A stretch of 64,000 nucleotides of DNA from Hydra vulgaris (lineage: Eukaryota; Cnidaria; Hydrozoa; Anthoathecata; Hydridae): contig NC_088922.1 in assembly GCF_038396675.1 (NCBI RefSeq), positions 9,565,001 to 9,629,000 of the forward strand. Reading direction: 5' to 3'. The notes beneath the pieces are model-generated. The model ran no database searches, was not told where the DNA came from, and saw only the letters and a program-made list of their open reading frames with translations. Made by a program: the position numbers and the translations under genes. Positions 34,497 through 64,000 of the stretch are shown one piece after another (the first letter of the stretch is position 1; each line of letters opens with the position of its first letter).

Positions 34497-36900
34497 TTTT
34501 TTTTTTTTGAAAAAAAAATTAGATAAGATAAATATTTAATTTGTATTTAATATTATAATAATATTTAATGGCATTTTTATTTTTTGAATTCAATTTTTAT
34601 TTTAATTGATTTTACATAAAAACTTAAAACATAGTAAATTATAAATGTTAAGTTAATATATATTTAGTGCATTCATTTTTCTTAATAGAGATTTTGCATG
34701 GGTAAAACGTTCACTAAATTTTATTAAACGTGCTATGTGCTTCTGATGAAGATAAAGAGGTTCAAGTTTGCTTTTGTTGGTACTAGCCCATGCAATATTT
34801 GCATAATTAATATGGCTGTGAATAAGAGAGAAATATAATTGAGTTAGAATTTTTTTATTCAAAAAACCTCTTACCTTATATAAAATTTCTATACTTTTTG
34901 AAGTTTTGTTGCATAAATTTTCAATGTGAATTTTCCAAGTAAGGTTATCATCAACATAACACCTAAAAAATTTTGTAACATTTACTCTGTTTATTTCAAC
35001 ATTATCAATGAAGAGGGATGGCACTTTTTTAAGAATTAATTTTTTTTAGAAAGTGGATGAAAGAAAATCCAATTAGTTTTTTTAATATTAAGCGATAATT
35101 TGTTTGATTTAAACCAATAAGAAATCGTGTTTAATTCTAGATTCATAAGTTGAAACAGTGTAGGGATGTTATTATGTGATAAAAATAGGTTTTTTATCAT
35201 CGGCAAACATTATTGTCTTTAATCTGAATACTTTAAGAAGATCGTTAACATATATGAGAAAAATAAGAGGTCCGAGAATTGATCTTTGTGGAACACTACA
35301 GGTAATCTTTAGCAAATTCATTGGTGATGGAGCGCCAACGGGTACAAATTGTTTGCGATTATTTAAATAACTTTTCAACCATTTAAGAACATTTCCAGTT
35401 ATTCCGTAATGTTTAAGTTTTTTAAAAAGAATTTCATTGTCTATAGTATCAAAGGGTTTGGACAAGTCAATGAAGATGCCTAAGGTATAATCAGATTTTT
35501 CAAACGATTCAGTGATACAACGTGTTAACTGGAGAATTGCATGTTCTGTAGAGTTATTTTTTTTAAATCCATACTGATGGTTATATAACAAATGATTGTC
35601 AGTAAGATGTGTGTAAATTCTGTTATACACAATTCTTTCTAGAAATTTCGAAAAAACTGGAAGAGCAGATATAGGGCGATAGTTATAACCATTTGTTAGA
35701 TCTCCTCCTTTGAATATCAGTGTAACTTTTGCTATTTTAAACTAATCAGGAAAAACTACTTGTCTTATAGAAGATAAAACAATCTTAAAAAGAATGTCTT
35801 TAATAACTTCGTTTGATTTTTTGATTGTTTTGCTATTTATATTATTAAAACCACTCGCTTTGTTTGGTTTCAGCATACTAAAAGCAGTTTCAAATTCCTC
35901 AAGTGATAATTCAAGATTATTTGTTGCTAAGGACGAGATATCAGCTTTTTTTTTTTTATTTGGAATTTTTTTTGCTAAATTTGGTCCAACTGAGACAAAA
36001 AATTTGTTTAGTTTAATTGCTATTTCATGAGAATCATATATGATTTCATCATAAATTTTAATGCCATTTTTTAAAGCGCATGATTTAGATTTAGTGTTAC
36101 CAGTAATTTCTTTTAGAATTTGCCTTGTGTGTTTGGAACGATTTTCGTTTTGCTTAAGTAAATTAGAATAGTATCTTTTTTTTAATTCTTTCAAAAACTT
36201 TCGCATAATTTTTGTAAATGGTTTTTGCTTCAGTTGTCTTAGCTTTTAAATATTTAATGTATAATTTTTGTTTGACTTTTGAAGATTTTCTTAGGCTGTT
36301 CGTAATCCATGGCGATTTTGCATTTTTCGGTTTTTAGATTTATATTACGTTTTGGAAAGTTAGCATCATATATTTCATAAAAAGATTTTAAAAATTGGTT
36401 ATAAGCTAAGTTAACGTCAGATGAAGTGTTAATATTTTTCCAATGAAGCAATGGCAGTTGCTCCCAAAACGATGATAAATTTGCTTCGTTGTAGATGCGT
36501 TTAAAAAAGATTTGTTTGCCAATTGGTATTTCATTTGGTTCTAAATTTATAGAGAAAAAAATAGGGAAATGATCGGAGGTGTCCTTTTCAATAATACCCT
36601 TTTTTTAGAGATTAAAAATATTGTTTGTTATGATGTTATTAATTAGCGAAACTATTTTTTCGGTGATTCTAGTTGGTTTATCTATTAATGGAAACATTTT
36701 ATTTTTAAATAAATCGTAATAAAAATTTTTTATGGTGTACTTTATGTGGTATTCAAAACAATTTAAGATGAAATCACTAATTAAAAATTTTTTTTTATTT
36801 TTTTGGTCAGTTTTTTTATAATTGTTGTGATTAAATAATTGTTAAAACGTTCAATTACGCCAAAAGGTGGGCGATTGCAATAACTTAAAAATATATATTT
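34497..36900 (-). mobile_element. CR1/jockey-like LINE nested in the Transib element
   Basis: Minus orientation. The poly(A) tail appears as T13 at 34497-34509. The copy extends to ~36900, where RT-LINE sequence fades within the endonuclease region (CNRPPFGVIERF). It is 5' truncated within the endonuclease. Its insertion splits the Transib element between the transposase gene and the right terminus. Related to, but clearly different from, the copy at 6826-8828. Confidence 0.85.
34653..36890 (-). pseudogene. LINE endonuclease C-terminus plus reverse transcriptase
   Basis: Reading 5' to 3' on the minus strand: PLIDKPTRITEKIVSLINNI and SDHFPIFF (end of an AP-like endonuclease, ~36750-36560), FPKRNINLKTEK, then RT fragments at 36206-35742 (MLKPNKASGFNNINSKTIK), 35630-35172 (HQYGFKKNNSTEHAI, FIDLSKPFDTID, SILGPLIFLIYVNDL, FADDKK) and 35024-34653 (thumb, ITHINYANIAWAST-like). 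Frameshifts separate these blocks. The YADD-like box reads FADDKKP. Inactive relic. Confidence 0.88.
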
Positions 36901-37133
36901 ATTTATTTTGGTTAAAATTTTGATTGATTAAACGCGAATAAGAGCGTTTTACGCGTCGAAGGCAGGCATAATAATTATTTTTAATAGCAAATTTAAATTT
37001 TTTGACCCAAAATAATTATAGTATAGATGCATCACATATTTATATAAATACGATATACGATACGTGATACGATAAATGCACATTTAAATATAACTTTTGC
37101 CGTTTTTTCATGTTTTTGACTCACTGTGCGCTG

Positions 37134-38055
37134 TGCGCGTTACGCGGGTTGACATTGCACTACTTCAATAACTAATTATAAATAAACTAAATAAACTACT
37201 TCAATAACTAATGCTTTTTTTTTTTTTTAATTTTAGTTTAATTTTTTCATTTTCGTAGTTTAATTATAATTTATTTATTTATTAAAAAAAAAATAGTTGT
37301 GGTTTTTTAACATAAGCAATGTTTAATTTTACTTTTTATGTTTTAAAAAAGGCAAACCTTTTTAATAACCTTAAATTTAAGATCTGAGAGATTCCGGTCA
37401 AATGATTCGCTAAATTTTAAATCAATGCATATATCAAACATAACACATTAATTTTAAAAAAATTAGAAAACTTATCTATATTACTATTCGTTTTAAATTT
37501 TTTATAATAATTTTTTGTATTTTTTTTAAATAGCTAAATGCACTTTTTTAAACAAACTTCGAAACTGGCCTAAAGAGCCTAATAATTATTATCTTTAGGA
37601 ATGGTTTATATGGACGTAAAGTCTTCGAACATAAAGTCTTTATATTACAATAGTTAGATGATGTCTGTTATTTAAGTAGTATTGACTTAGATCCTTTAAA
37701 AGTAAATAAAAGCATCCAGACTGAATTTGCAGTGCGTTTCACGTTCATTTAAAAACGAATGTATTTATTGTTTATTTTATTTACAAATATAATATTATCA
37801 TGATATTATTAATAAATAATCATTATGTATGTATTAAAACCATTGTGATAATGGTTTTATTATTGATATTAATAATAATGGTTTTAATATTGATGCATAA
37901 TATGCATGTATTAATTTGTTAAATGTATTTTTGTAAAGATTGGTTATATAAATGTGTGTATCATAATTTAAAATAATTTTTTAAAGTCTTAATAATAAAT
38001 TAATAATAAATATATTTGACTAACTATATGTTGAATAAATATATTTCAATTATAG
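37134..38055. other. AT-rich region upstream of the SFT2-family gene
   Basis: No element recognised beyond a repeated CTACTTCAATAACTAAT (37160 and 37196) and TAATAA-type low complexity at ~37795-37915. If the 38055 acceptor serves a trans-spliced leader, promoter sequences could lie here, but none is identifiable by eye. Confidence 0.4.
38042..38055 (+). promoter_or_regulatory. Splice acceptor 8 nt before the SFT2 start
   Basis: The tract TATTTCAATTATAG ends eight bases before the ATG. With no coding sequence upstream it is either the 3' end of a 5'-UTR intron or, since Hydra is known to add spliced leaders, a trans-splice acceptor. Confidence 0.55.
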
Positions 38056-38063
38056 GAAAAGTA

Positions 38064-55066
<17,003 letters not shown>

Positions 55067-55213
55067 GTAAGTTTAATTTATAATCGTTTTATTGCTTTTT
55101 TTTTTTTTTTCCAACCTTTTTTATCCTTTTTTTTTTTGTTAATTTTTTTAATTTTAATTAGTATCTTTAGTGGGTTTTTTTTTGTTGTTGTTTTTTTAAT
55201 AACCTTTTTATCT

Positions 55214-56071
<858 letters not shown>

Positions 56072-56114
<43 letters not shown>
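56072..56114. repeat. (TA)n microsatellite
   Basis: Short TA tract between the Penelope-like end and the dispersed repeat. Confidence 0.95.
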
Positions 56115-56118
<4 letters not shown>

Positions 56119-56600
56119 TGTTGCATTTGGGAGTACGGAAGGAAAAAACGATTCTTATGCTAACAAATACGTCACTTTTAATTACTTTTGACTTTCGTCC
56201 AACATTTGCGTGTTGTCAGAAAGTAAAAACCATTAATTTAATTATAAATTAATCGTTTTTTAAACAAACCGCAAAAAACACAAATTTAATTGATCAGAAT
56301 GTTTTTAAAACATTCTGAATGTTTTTAACAATATAAATAATGTTTTTATTTTTATTTTTATTAATAAAATGTTTTTATTTTTTTACTGTAAATCATGCGT
56401 GGAGTGTTGCTTCATCGACTATCTTATAGCCTGACTTGCAACAAAGTGCTGCTACATCGACTGATGAATAGCCTGACTCGCAACGGAGTGCTGCTATATC
56501 GACTGACAAATAGCCTGACTCGCAACGGAGTGCTGCTACATCTACTATCTTTTAGCCTGACTCGCAAAGGAGTGCTGCTACATCGACTGAGGGTTTGGTT
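56115..56600 (+). repeat. Dispersed repeat, copy 2 (partner at 40399)
   Basis: Same order of motifs as the partner: GTTTGTTGCATTTGGGA, ACTTTCGTCCAACATTTGCG, the AACATTCTGAATGTTTTT segment and the 42-bp minisatellite (56397-56592, ~5 units). The 124-codon + frame here (LLHRL repeats) is a translation of the minisatellite, not a gene. Confidence 0.8.
56397..56592. repeat. 42-bp minisatellite, ~5 units
   Basis: Units GTGCTGCTACATCGACTGAT+GAATAGCCTGACTCGCAACGGA with small changes. The unit is a multiple of three, so frames remain open. Confidence 0.92.
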
Positions 56601-56633
56601 GGGGCAGGCAGTCTATCAATTAATAAAAAAAAA

Positions 56634-56715
56634 AATTCTGGTCTTGCATTTTAATTTTTACTTTTTGTCAACAAAATACAAAAAAAACTTTATGACAACA
56701 TATAAGAGTTTATTA
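56634..56715 (+). repeat. 80-bp direct repeat, copy 1
   Basis: GCATTTTAATTTTTACTTTT+TGTCAACAAAATA and ACAACATATAAGAGTT recur at 58117-58197, on the far side of LINE copy D and a TA tract. Confidence 0.8.
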
Positions 56716-56744
56716 AGGGCAAATCTGGTTTTCCACCTTTTTTG

Positions 56745-58372
<1,628 letters not shown>

Positions 58373-58544
58373 TATTTTCTATATATATCAACAGTCAACA
58401 GCTTTAAAGCAGCAATTGATTGCTGGATGAGCAGCAATCAATCAATTTGTCTGTCAAAGTGTGGCTGATAACACACTTACTGGCTCTGCCAGTTACAGCA
58501 TTTACTACTAACTTACTAACATATAGATATATATAGAAAATAAA

Positions 58545-58765
58545 TAAATTTCAAAACTTCAAGTTTCTTGTTATTACAATCATCAAGTGAATTACAAGTA
58601 TAGCTTTTTCGTTATAAAAATTATATACAATTGGAACTAGTTATGTAAAACTATACATGAAAAAACTATATAGAAAACCTATTGTTACAAGCGCGTGTAT
58701 CTAATCTTCAGGTTTGTGGTTGCTTAATAGAACTTAATTTTTGTGATGACATTTGGACATTCTTT
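58545..58765 (-). repeat. Inverted repeat arm: Penelope-like 3' end (minus)
   Basis: The reverse complement of this arm aligns with 59384-59600 along ~215 bases with moderate divergence: GTATCTAATCTTCAGGTTTG here and GTATCTAATTTTCAAGTTTG in the reverse complement of the other. It carries a short piece of the C-terminus (SNHKPED) and the 3' UTR of a Penelope-like element on the minus strand. Confidence 0.75.
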
Positions 58766-59139
58766 TTTTTTATTAAGTAGCTTTTCAGTATTTTTATAAA
58801 GTAAAGTTATTAGTTTTTCATATAAACAAAGCATTGTATTTGCAAAACAACACACTGAAATCAACAATGAAAAATCACAAATCATTGCAGAAAGTCATTA
58901 ATATTTTTTAATAATGAAACATGGAAAAAGAAAGGTGTATAATAATTGTTTTGACGTCACAATGGGATGTTTTGATGGAGCTGAAGTGTGTGAATTGGTG
59001 AATTTATACATTCAAGACTGTTGAACTAAAACCATTACTAAAAATAATATGTCTTTACCGAGACGACAGATTGATGGTAATGCGCAATAAAATTGCCGCA
59101 TACTTAGACAAAGTCAGAAAAAATATAATTGAGACATTT

Positions 59140-59600
59140 AAAAACAATGTTCGGATTCCAAATAGAGATTAAAACCAATTTAAACAATGTTGATTTTCTT
59201 GACGTAACTTTTAATCTTCAAAAAAACTCCTTCCAACCTTTTAAAAATCAAAATGACCATTGACTACAAAGAAGCATTAAACAAAACGGTTTTAAAAACT
59301 TTAAGTACAACCCATAAAACATCTGCCTGCTGAATAAATATTGTAGAGCAACAAACATAATTTACAAAAAAACAGAATTATTTTCCAAATGTCGTCACAA
59401 AAATAAGTTTCTATTAAGTAACCACAAACTTGAAAATTAGATACACGTGGTTGGAACAATAGTTTTTTATGTATAGTTTTTTTTATGTTTTACGTAACTA
59501 GCTGCAATTGTATATAATTTTTTTTAACGAAAAAACTATTTGTATTTCACCTGATGATTGCAATAACATGAAACTTAAAGTTGTGAAAATCACATAGTTT
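59140..59600 (+). mobile_element. Penelope-like fragment with 3' end (plus)
   Basis: Coding piece one, NVDFLDVTFNLQKNSFQPF and QNGFKNFKYNP, is the segment that opens the 9284 copy. The sequence then jumps to KTELFSKCRHKNKFLLSNHK, the extreme C-terminus of such proteins, and the 3' UTR (59384-59600). The nuclease region between has been deleted. Confidence 0.7.
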
Positions 59601-61740
59601 TATTTTCTACTATATTATAGCTCTGACTTATTAACTGAAAAAACTTGAATTAACTAAAATTTTAACCATATGTTCTTTATGTTAAGTTTTGATTAAATGT
59701 TTTTTATGTTAATTTAATTTATATTACAAACTAAAAATATAAGTGTTAATTAAAGTAACAGGCAATTAAAGTTTTTATAAACAAAACCGTAGTTGTTTAT
59801 GAAATTTAATAATTTAATTATTTTTAAATATTTTAAAATCAGTGAAATATAATTATTCATTAAAATTTTTGTGAAATTTAATAATTCAATTACTTTAAGA
59901 TATTTCAATAGCTTAGGTAAAGCTAGGAATTTTTATATGAAATAGGGTAATTCTAATGTCAAATCAGCAGGAAAAAACAAAAAATGTCACCCCGTGTTTT
60001 GAATTTTCCTATGTTATAGGATTTATGAAAATTAGGAAAATCTGAAATTTGGAACACCCAACTCCTTATGGTTCTTGAGATATTCATTATTCAATTTTCT
60101 TATTTATGCTGACTCAATAGCAATATTTTTTGATCCTTTCACACGGTGGATACAAAATTCAAATTGAAAATTTTTTAAGAACACTTCAATTACATGTATG
60201 TTGAATAATAAAGGCATATATTTTAAGGTATATTGACAGTTAAAATGGTGATAATTTTTATATTCACCTTAATAATTTTTTTTGAGGTATTGTTAGAACT
60301 AACAAATATAGGTATAAAACATCACTATTAATAAAAAATATATTACTGCATTTTTCGACTTTTATAAATACAGCTTCTTAAGTAAAGCTTTTATATAAAT
60401 GCTGAGTTGGCATAAAATTTATTGCTAATTTATTTATGACAAATTAGCTATATCTAAATTTTGTGTTGTAAAAAACATAATAAAAAATACTATTCTTCTT
60501 GTTTCAGTTTTTGGATTGTGGGTTGGACATTTTTTTGGATTGTGGGTTGGACATTTTTTTGGATTGTGGGTTGGACATTTTTTTGGATTGTGGGTTGGAC
60601 ATTTGTCATTTTGCAGTTGGTTATGAGTAGTTTTTAGTCTTTTAAAAAGAATTCTTTTTTTGTTGTTGTTGTTAAGGAACAACATTTTTTTAAGTATAAA
60701 AACTTTGCTAGGCTGTAATCCAAATGCATTTATAAAAATATTTTTTGTCAAGGACTTATTTATAAAAGTAAAAAAGAAAAAAACTTTTTTTTTATAAATA
60801 ATATAAATAAAGCCTTAAATATATATAAATAAAGCCTTTTATTTCTTCTTTAATATGCTATTAACACTAACTCCAGAATCATGGTCACTCCCAAAATCTG
60901 CAGAATTTTTTAATGTATCTATTTATTTTATACAAGAGACTAGAAAAGCTAAAAAAGCATGCAATTTTGTATTAACCATTGTCATAAAAAGAAAAGTCCC
61001 TTTCCCATGAAACCTTTGATCTTATTCATAGCTTTTATAGAGTACAAGTAACACATACCAATAAAGTTATGTAGTGTTTAAATCGGAACACTCTAATTTA
61101 AATGTTCAAAGTTTTGCAGTCTTTACCCAAGATGATGTGTAACCAAAAACTTGTCTGGTAATCACAGTGTTTGTGTCTTTACCTGTCATCAGAATGTTAA
61201 GTTGATAACTGATGCACTTAAAATTTACAAAGGCTATAGAGATTTAATAGGAATGGTTGTTTGCAATAGGGATAATGTAGAGTGCATATTACATTGATGT
61301 CCGCTGTGTCACACCGCTGTGTTCTTTAAAAGAATTCTTTATAGTAAAGTTTGACAACAGTGATGAAGAAATAACAATCAACCTATGGCAACATATTGAT
61401 AGAAATACACTGATCAATCAAAATATCAATAATGTTAGTTTATTTATTTTATTGGCCTTATATGCAATAAAAAAATTTTATTGGCCTTATATGCAATAAA
61501 CTAACATCTCATTCGCTTATAGCTAAAAGTCAGGCCAAGTACCTTAGACTGTAAAGAATTATTAAATCACAATAAAAGTGTATGATATTGGGTGACTTAG
61601 TAGAGAAGTTTCAATTTGTTGTTAAAGATAAGGTGCAAAGTTACCACTGGAATAAACTAAAATGTAAACTTTATCTTATTATATATTATAAATCAAATGG
61701 TAAATTGATATCTTAGTCATTTTGCTTCCTTTCTGATAAC
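59601..61740. other. Non-coding stretch with small repeats
   Basis: 59945-60075 resembles the ends of a dispersed repeat (GGGTAATTCTAATGTCAAAT; compare GGGTCATTCCGTGTCAAATC at 62393). It holds the minisatellite at 60513-60605 and a 23-bp duplication at ~61450-61502 (TTATTGGCCTTATATGCAAT). The rest is AT-rich with no gene seen. It lies inside or beyond the last visible SFT2-family intron. Confidence 0.45.
60513..60605. repeat. 24-bp minisatellite, 4 units
   Basis: GGATTGTGGGTTGGACATTT+TTTT repeated four times; on the minus strand the frame reads CPTHNPKK repeats, which is not evidence for a protein. Confidence 0.95.
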
Positions 61741-61747
61741 ATTCAGC

Positions 61748-62480
61748 ATGATTTATACTTTTTATATAAAATACAACAACTCATTACCAATTACATTAAA
61801 GCAAACATTCTACAAATTAGCAATATTAAATATTTCACTGGATGTGCAGCACAGCATAAAAACTTTTATTAATCTTTCCCATCACAAAGAAGACTTTGAT
61901 ATCTATGCTGAATGGGTTTTTTTACTACAAGCCATTGTAAATCTGCTTGTGATAAAAGTAAGTAAATGTTAAAACACTAAAACGAATAACTGCACAAGTC
62001 AGTTTAAAAACGCCAGTGATTGAACAGATTTTTGATGATAAGATGTTAGAATTTTCTGTAACCAATATAAAAAGTATTCAATTCATTTCTATTTATAATA
62101 CAAAAATATATAAAGTTTGATCATCATTATAACCAAGGTTTATAATGATGAATATTATAAACATGGATGAACCTTGCCAGAAACAAGATGCTTCCACCAT
62201 TTTATACCAATTAATAAATGTACAATTTCTTTTAAAAGAATGAGTCAACAAACTGATGTTCAGACATTTAACCTTGTGCAGACACCAAACGAACTGGTTG
62301 TGCAGCAGGTTATTTATAATCATTTGGATTATGTAGCTTGCAAGTATGACAACTTTTGGTGGGTTGAATTTATAACCAAAAAAGAAGAAAGAGGGTCATT
62401 CCGTGTCAAATCAACCAAAAAAAAAATTTTTAGCACCATGCCATCTTGGATTTTGATGATTTATGGAACACAAGCTTAAA
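61748..62480 (+). pseudogene. Unnamed multicopy gene family, copy A (two pieces)
   Basis: Piece 1 (to ~61950) includes a YFTGCAAQHKN-type segment in a shifted frame, FINLSHHKEDFDIYAEW and a frameshifted SHGKSACD-like segment, ending at a donor-like GTAAGT. Piece 2 (62160-62390) has RCFHHFIPINKCTISFKRMS and DYVACKYDNFWWVEF. The same order of motifs is found in copy B on the other strand. After the WW segment the frame runs into a different repeat (GGGTCATTCCGTGTCAAATC). Function unknown. Confidence 0.55.
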
Positions 62481-63098
62481 TTAATGAAAGAAAACTTCAC
62501 TTAAAATTTTAGTATCTGAATCCATATGGTTTCAGAGATATCGATACTCTGTCCCAATCTCTTTTTTGACTTTTTTTTCAGCGCCATTTATTTTTTTAGC
62601 TAATTGCACAGCACAATTAGCTCTAACTCTAACTAATTTTAATCTAACTGTTTGTTAGGACGAGGAACTCAAAACTGATGGCTAAAACCCCCCAAAAATC
62701 AAGCTTCTATATGGAATCTAATTTCAAAATGGTGTAACACTTATTGTATGTTTTTTGATGCCCCGTACAAAAAAATGTTCATCTTGAGATGCCTAAATGA
62801 TATGATTCTGAAATTTTTTCTTAAGGTTCTATGTGTAACAAACTCCATAATGTAAAAAAACTGCAAGGGTTTTTTAAATTAAATTTATTTGCATTTAAAG
62901 TCTTATAATGATAAACCAAAGAATATAGAAATAAATTGAACAATAACAAATAGATAAACAAATTAAAATAAGTAAACTGTAATAAGAAAAATTATGATTA
63001 GAAGCCAATAAGAATTAACAATCTTTAACAGTTTTATAAAAAATTAGTTCTCTGGTATAAAGTTTGCCCAGCTGTCTTCAACGCGTTGATGATCAATT
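62481..63098. other. Spacer between the two family copies
   Basis: AT-rich; the left part (62393-62560) belongs to a dispersed repeat with GTATCTGAATCCATATGGTT. No gene recognised. Confidence 0.45.
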
Positions 63099-64000
63099 TC
63101 ACTGATTTTGTATTGTCTTCCTGTTGACAGTTATATTAATAATTAACAATAGGTTTGTTGATGAAACCCAGCACACATCATCTCTAGAAGGCCAATAATA
63201 TGACTTTGAAGGGTAACATGGATGCATAAATCTAACTTGAAAGTCTTTATTTTCAACATCAATCTCCTCAACTAGTCTGATCCATGGATTCTTATCGTAC
63301 ATCAGACATACACACACTCCAATGCTTATATCAAACAAGCATTCTTTAATAATCCCATCAGTTTAAAAATTAAAAAAAAATTAATACTCCAATTGTTCAG
63401 TAACAACTTTAGTTCCAATTTTTGTGTTACTTATTGGAATGAAATTGTGATAGCTGCGAGTGCCTGGTAACGTTTTTGCAGTTGCATATCTTTGCTCCAT
63501 TTCAATTCGAATTATCATGTTTAACTCCTTAGATATGTAATAAAAATTAATTCCTATGATTTCATTCTGACAAAGATAAAACATTGCAGATGCTGTAAGT
63601 ATATGATTTGTTGTTGTTCGATGAAGGCTACCAATTGAAGTTTGTCGTTTAACAGTCTCATCAATACCATCACAGGGTGATTTACCGTGACTTGTAGCAA
63701 AGAAAGACCATGTACATTTCATAGAAAAATCTTTTTCATGGTGGCATATATTTATGAAGTGTGTGCAGTTTTTGTACTGGCCAGCACACCCATCTGAAAA
63801 GTAATGACAGTTTCTATTTGATGAGAAATATTGCTTTTAATATGTTCAAATATTAACTTCATCACATGATATACCATATCTACATCATACAGTAGATCAT
63901 CAGAGATAAAACATATTAAATCACATTTGAGATCATTGTTTACTTAATAGTAAACTACTGTTAGATGCAATGTTGCTTGAATTCTGTTCCAATGAAAACT
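63099..64000 (-). CDS. Unnamed multicopy gene family, copy B (partial)
   Basis: Minus strand, entering from the right edge: NCHYFSDGCAGQYKN, FINICHHEKDFSMKCTWSFF, ATSHGKSPCDGIDETVKR (~63800-63640), then PGTRSYHNFIPISNTK (~63460), and in the next piece (63338-63099) VRFMHPCYPSKSYYWPSRDD and VCWVSSTNLL. The pattern resembles a large family of uncharacterised cnidarian and insect proteins that I cannot name; no enzymatic motif is evident. The 63381-63722 part is open and in better condition than copy A. A stop before 63380 may be an intron boundary (TAAAAATTAAAA region). Confidence 0.5.

Larger units (their letters stand above)
32368..37128 (+). mobile_element. Transib-type element (RAG1-related) with 5-bp TSD
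   Basis: Termini are inverted and begin CACAGTGAGTCA on both sides: left CACAGTGAGTCATAAAAAAT, right (reverse complement) CACAGTGAGTCAAAAACATG. The duplicated target CGCTG is found at 32363-32367 and 37129-37133. A 5-bp GC-rich duplication and CAC-starting ends are hallmarks of Transib elements, whose transposase is related to the RAG1 core. The + strand carries a Transib transposase gene up to ~34458. A LINE inserted between ~34497 and ~36900 separates it from the right end. Confidence 0.9.

Noticed and set aside
60434-60751. Minus-strand 105-codon frame with CPTHNPKK repeats
   Set aside because: A product of the 24-bp minisatellite; flanks show no coding signature.

Overview
The window looks like nuclear DNA of a cnidarian, most probably a Hydra species. 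It is strongly AT-rich, genes are split by very long introns, about twenty (TA)n microsatellites interrupt it, and it carries an animal-type mixture of transposable elements: Tc1/mariner, hAT, P/THAP, Mutator-like, Transib, CR1/jockey-like LINEs and Penelope-like elements. No bacterial operon, rRNA, tRNA or CRISPR array was recognised. The genus is inferred from composition and element content, not proven.

The one host gene I can reconstruct is an SFT2-domain vesicle-transport gene on the + strand. Its four exons (38064-38126, 39786-39872, 47529-47605, 54985-55066) join in frame and encode the first 103 residues. The last exon or exons lie outside the window or were missed. A splice acceptor only eight bases before its ATG could receive a trans-spliced leader. 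A short syntaxin-like exon (8853-8932) and a two-piece cysteine-rich gene end (17523-17891) are weaker host or domesticated candidates.

Layout. 1-4.1 kb: end of a Tc1 element, a 1.06-kb TIR element, a 667-bp foldback element and a broken hAT transposase, separated by (TA)n. 6.8-8.8 kb: a LINE whose RT reading frame contains an expanded tandem repeat of its own codons. 9.3-9.85 kb: Penelope-like fragment. 10.4-12.8 kb: a large, almost identical inverted repeat with unequal minisatellite ends. 13.9-17.45 kb: a hAT element with 8-bp target duplication and a nested pogo-type MITE. 18.1-20.1 kb: Mutator-like transposase. 20.4-23.6 kb: a 430-bp palindrome followed by a THAP/P-element transposase. 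25.1-26.8 kb: Tc1-like element with both ends and TA target site. 27-28.2 kb: broken gene of an unnamed family. 29.8-30.06 kb: integrase fragment. 32.37-37.13 kb: a Transib (RAG1-related) element with CACAGTG ends and 5-bp duplication, split by a LINE. 38-55 kb: SFT2-family gene whose introns hold MITEs, a Penelope fragment, two mariners and a LINE. 55.4-59.6 kb: Penelope-like and LINE copies around long (TA)n tracts. 61.7-64 kb: two opposed copies of an unnamed multicopy gene family.

Almost every transposon gene carries stops or frameshifts, so the region is mostly a graveyard, with some evidently young rearrangements. Two themes recur: element boundaries fall on (TA)n tracts, and elements nest inside one another with target duplications preserved. 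The most interesting objects are the Transib element with RSS-heptamer termini, the 10.4-12.8 kb inverted repeat, the inverted pair of Penelope 3' ends, and the SFT2-family gene that spans this landscape.
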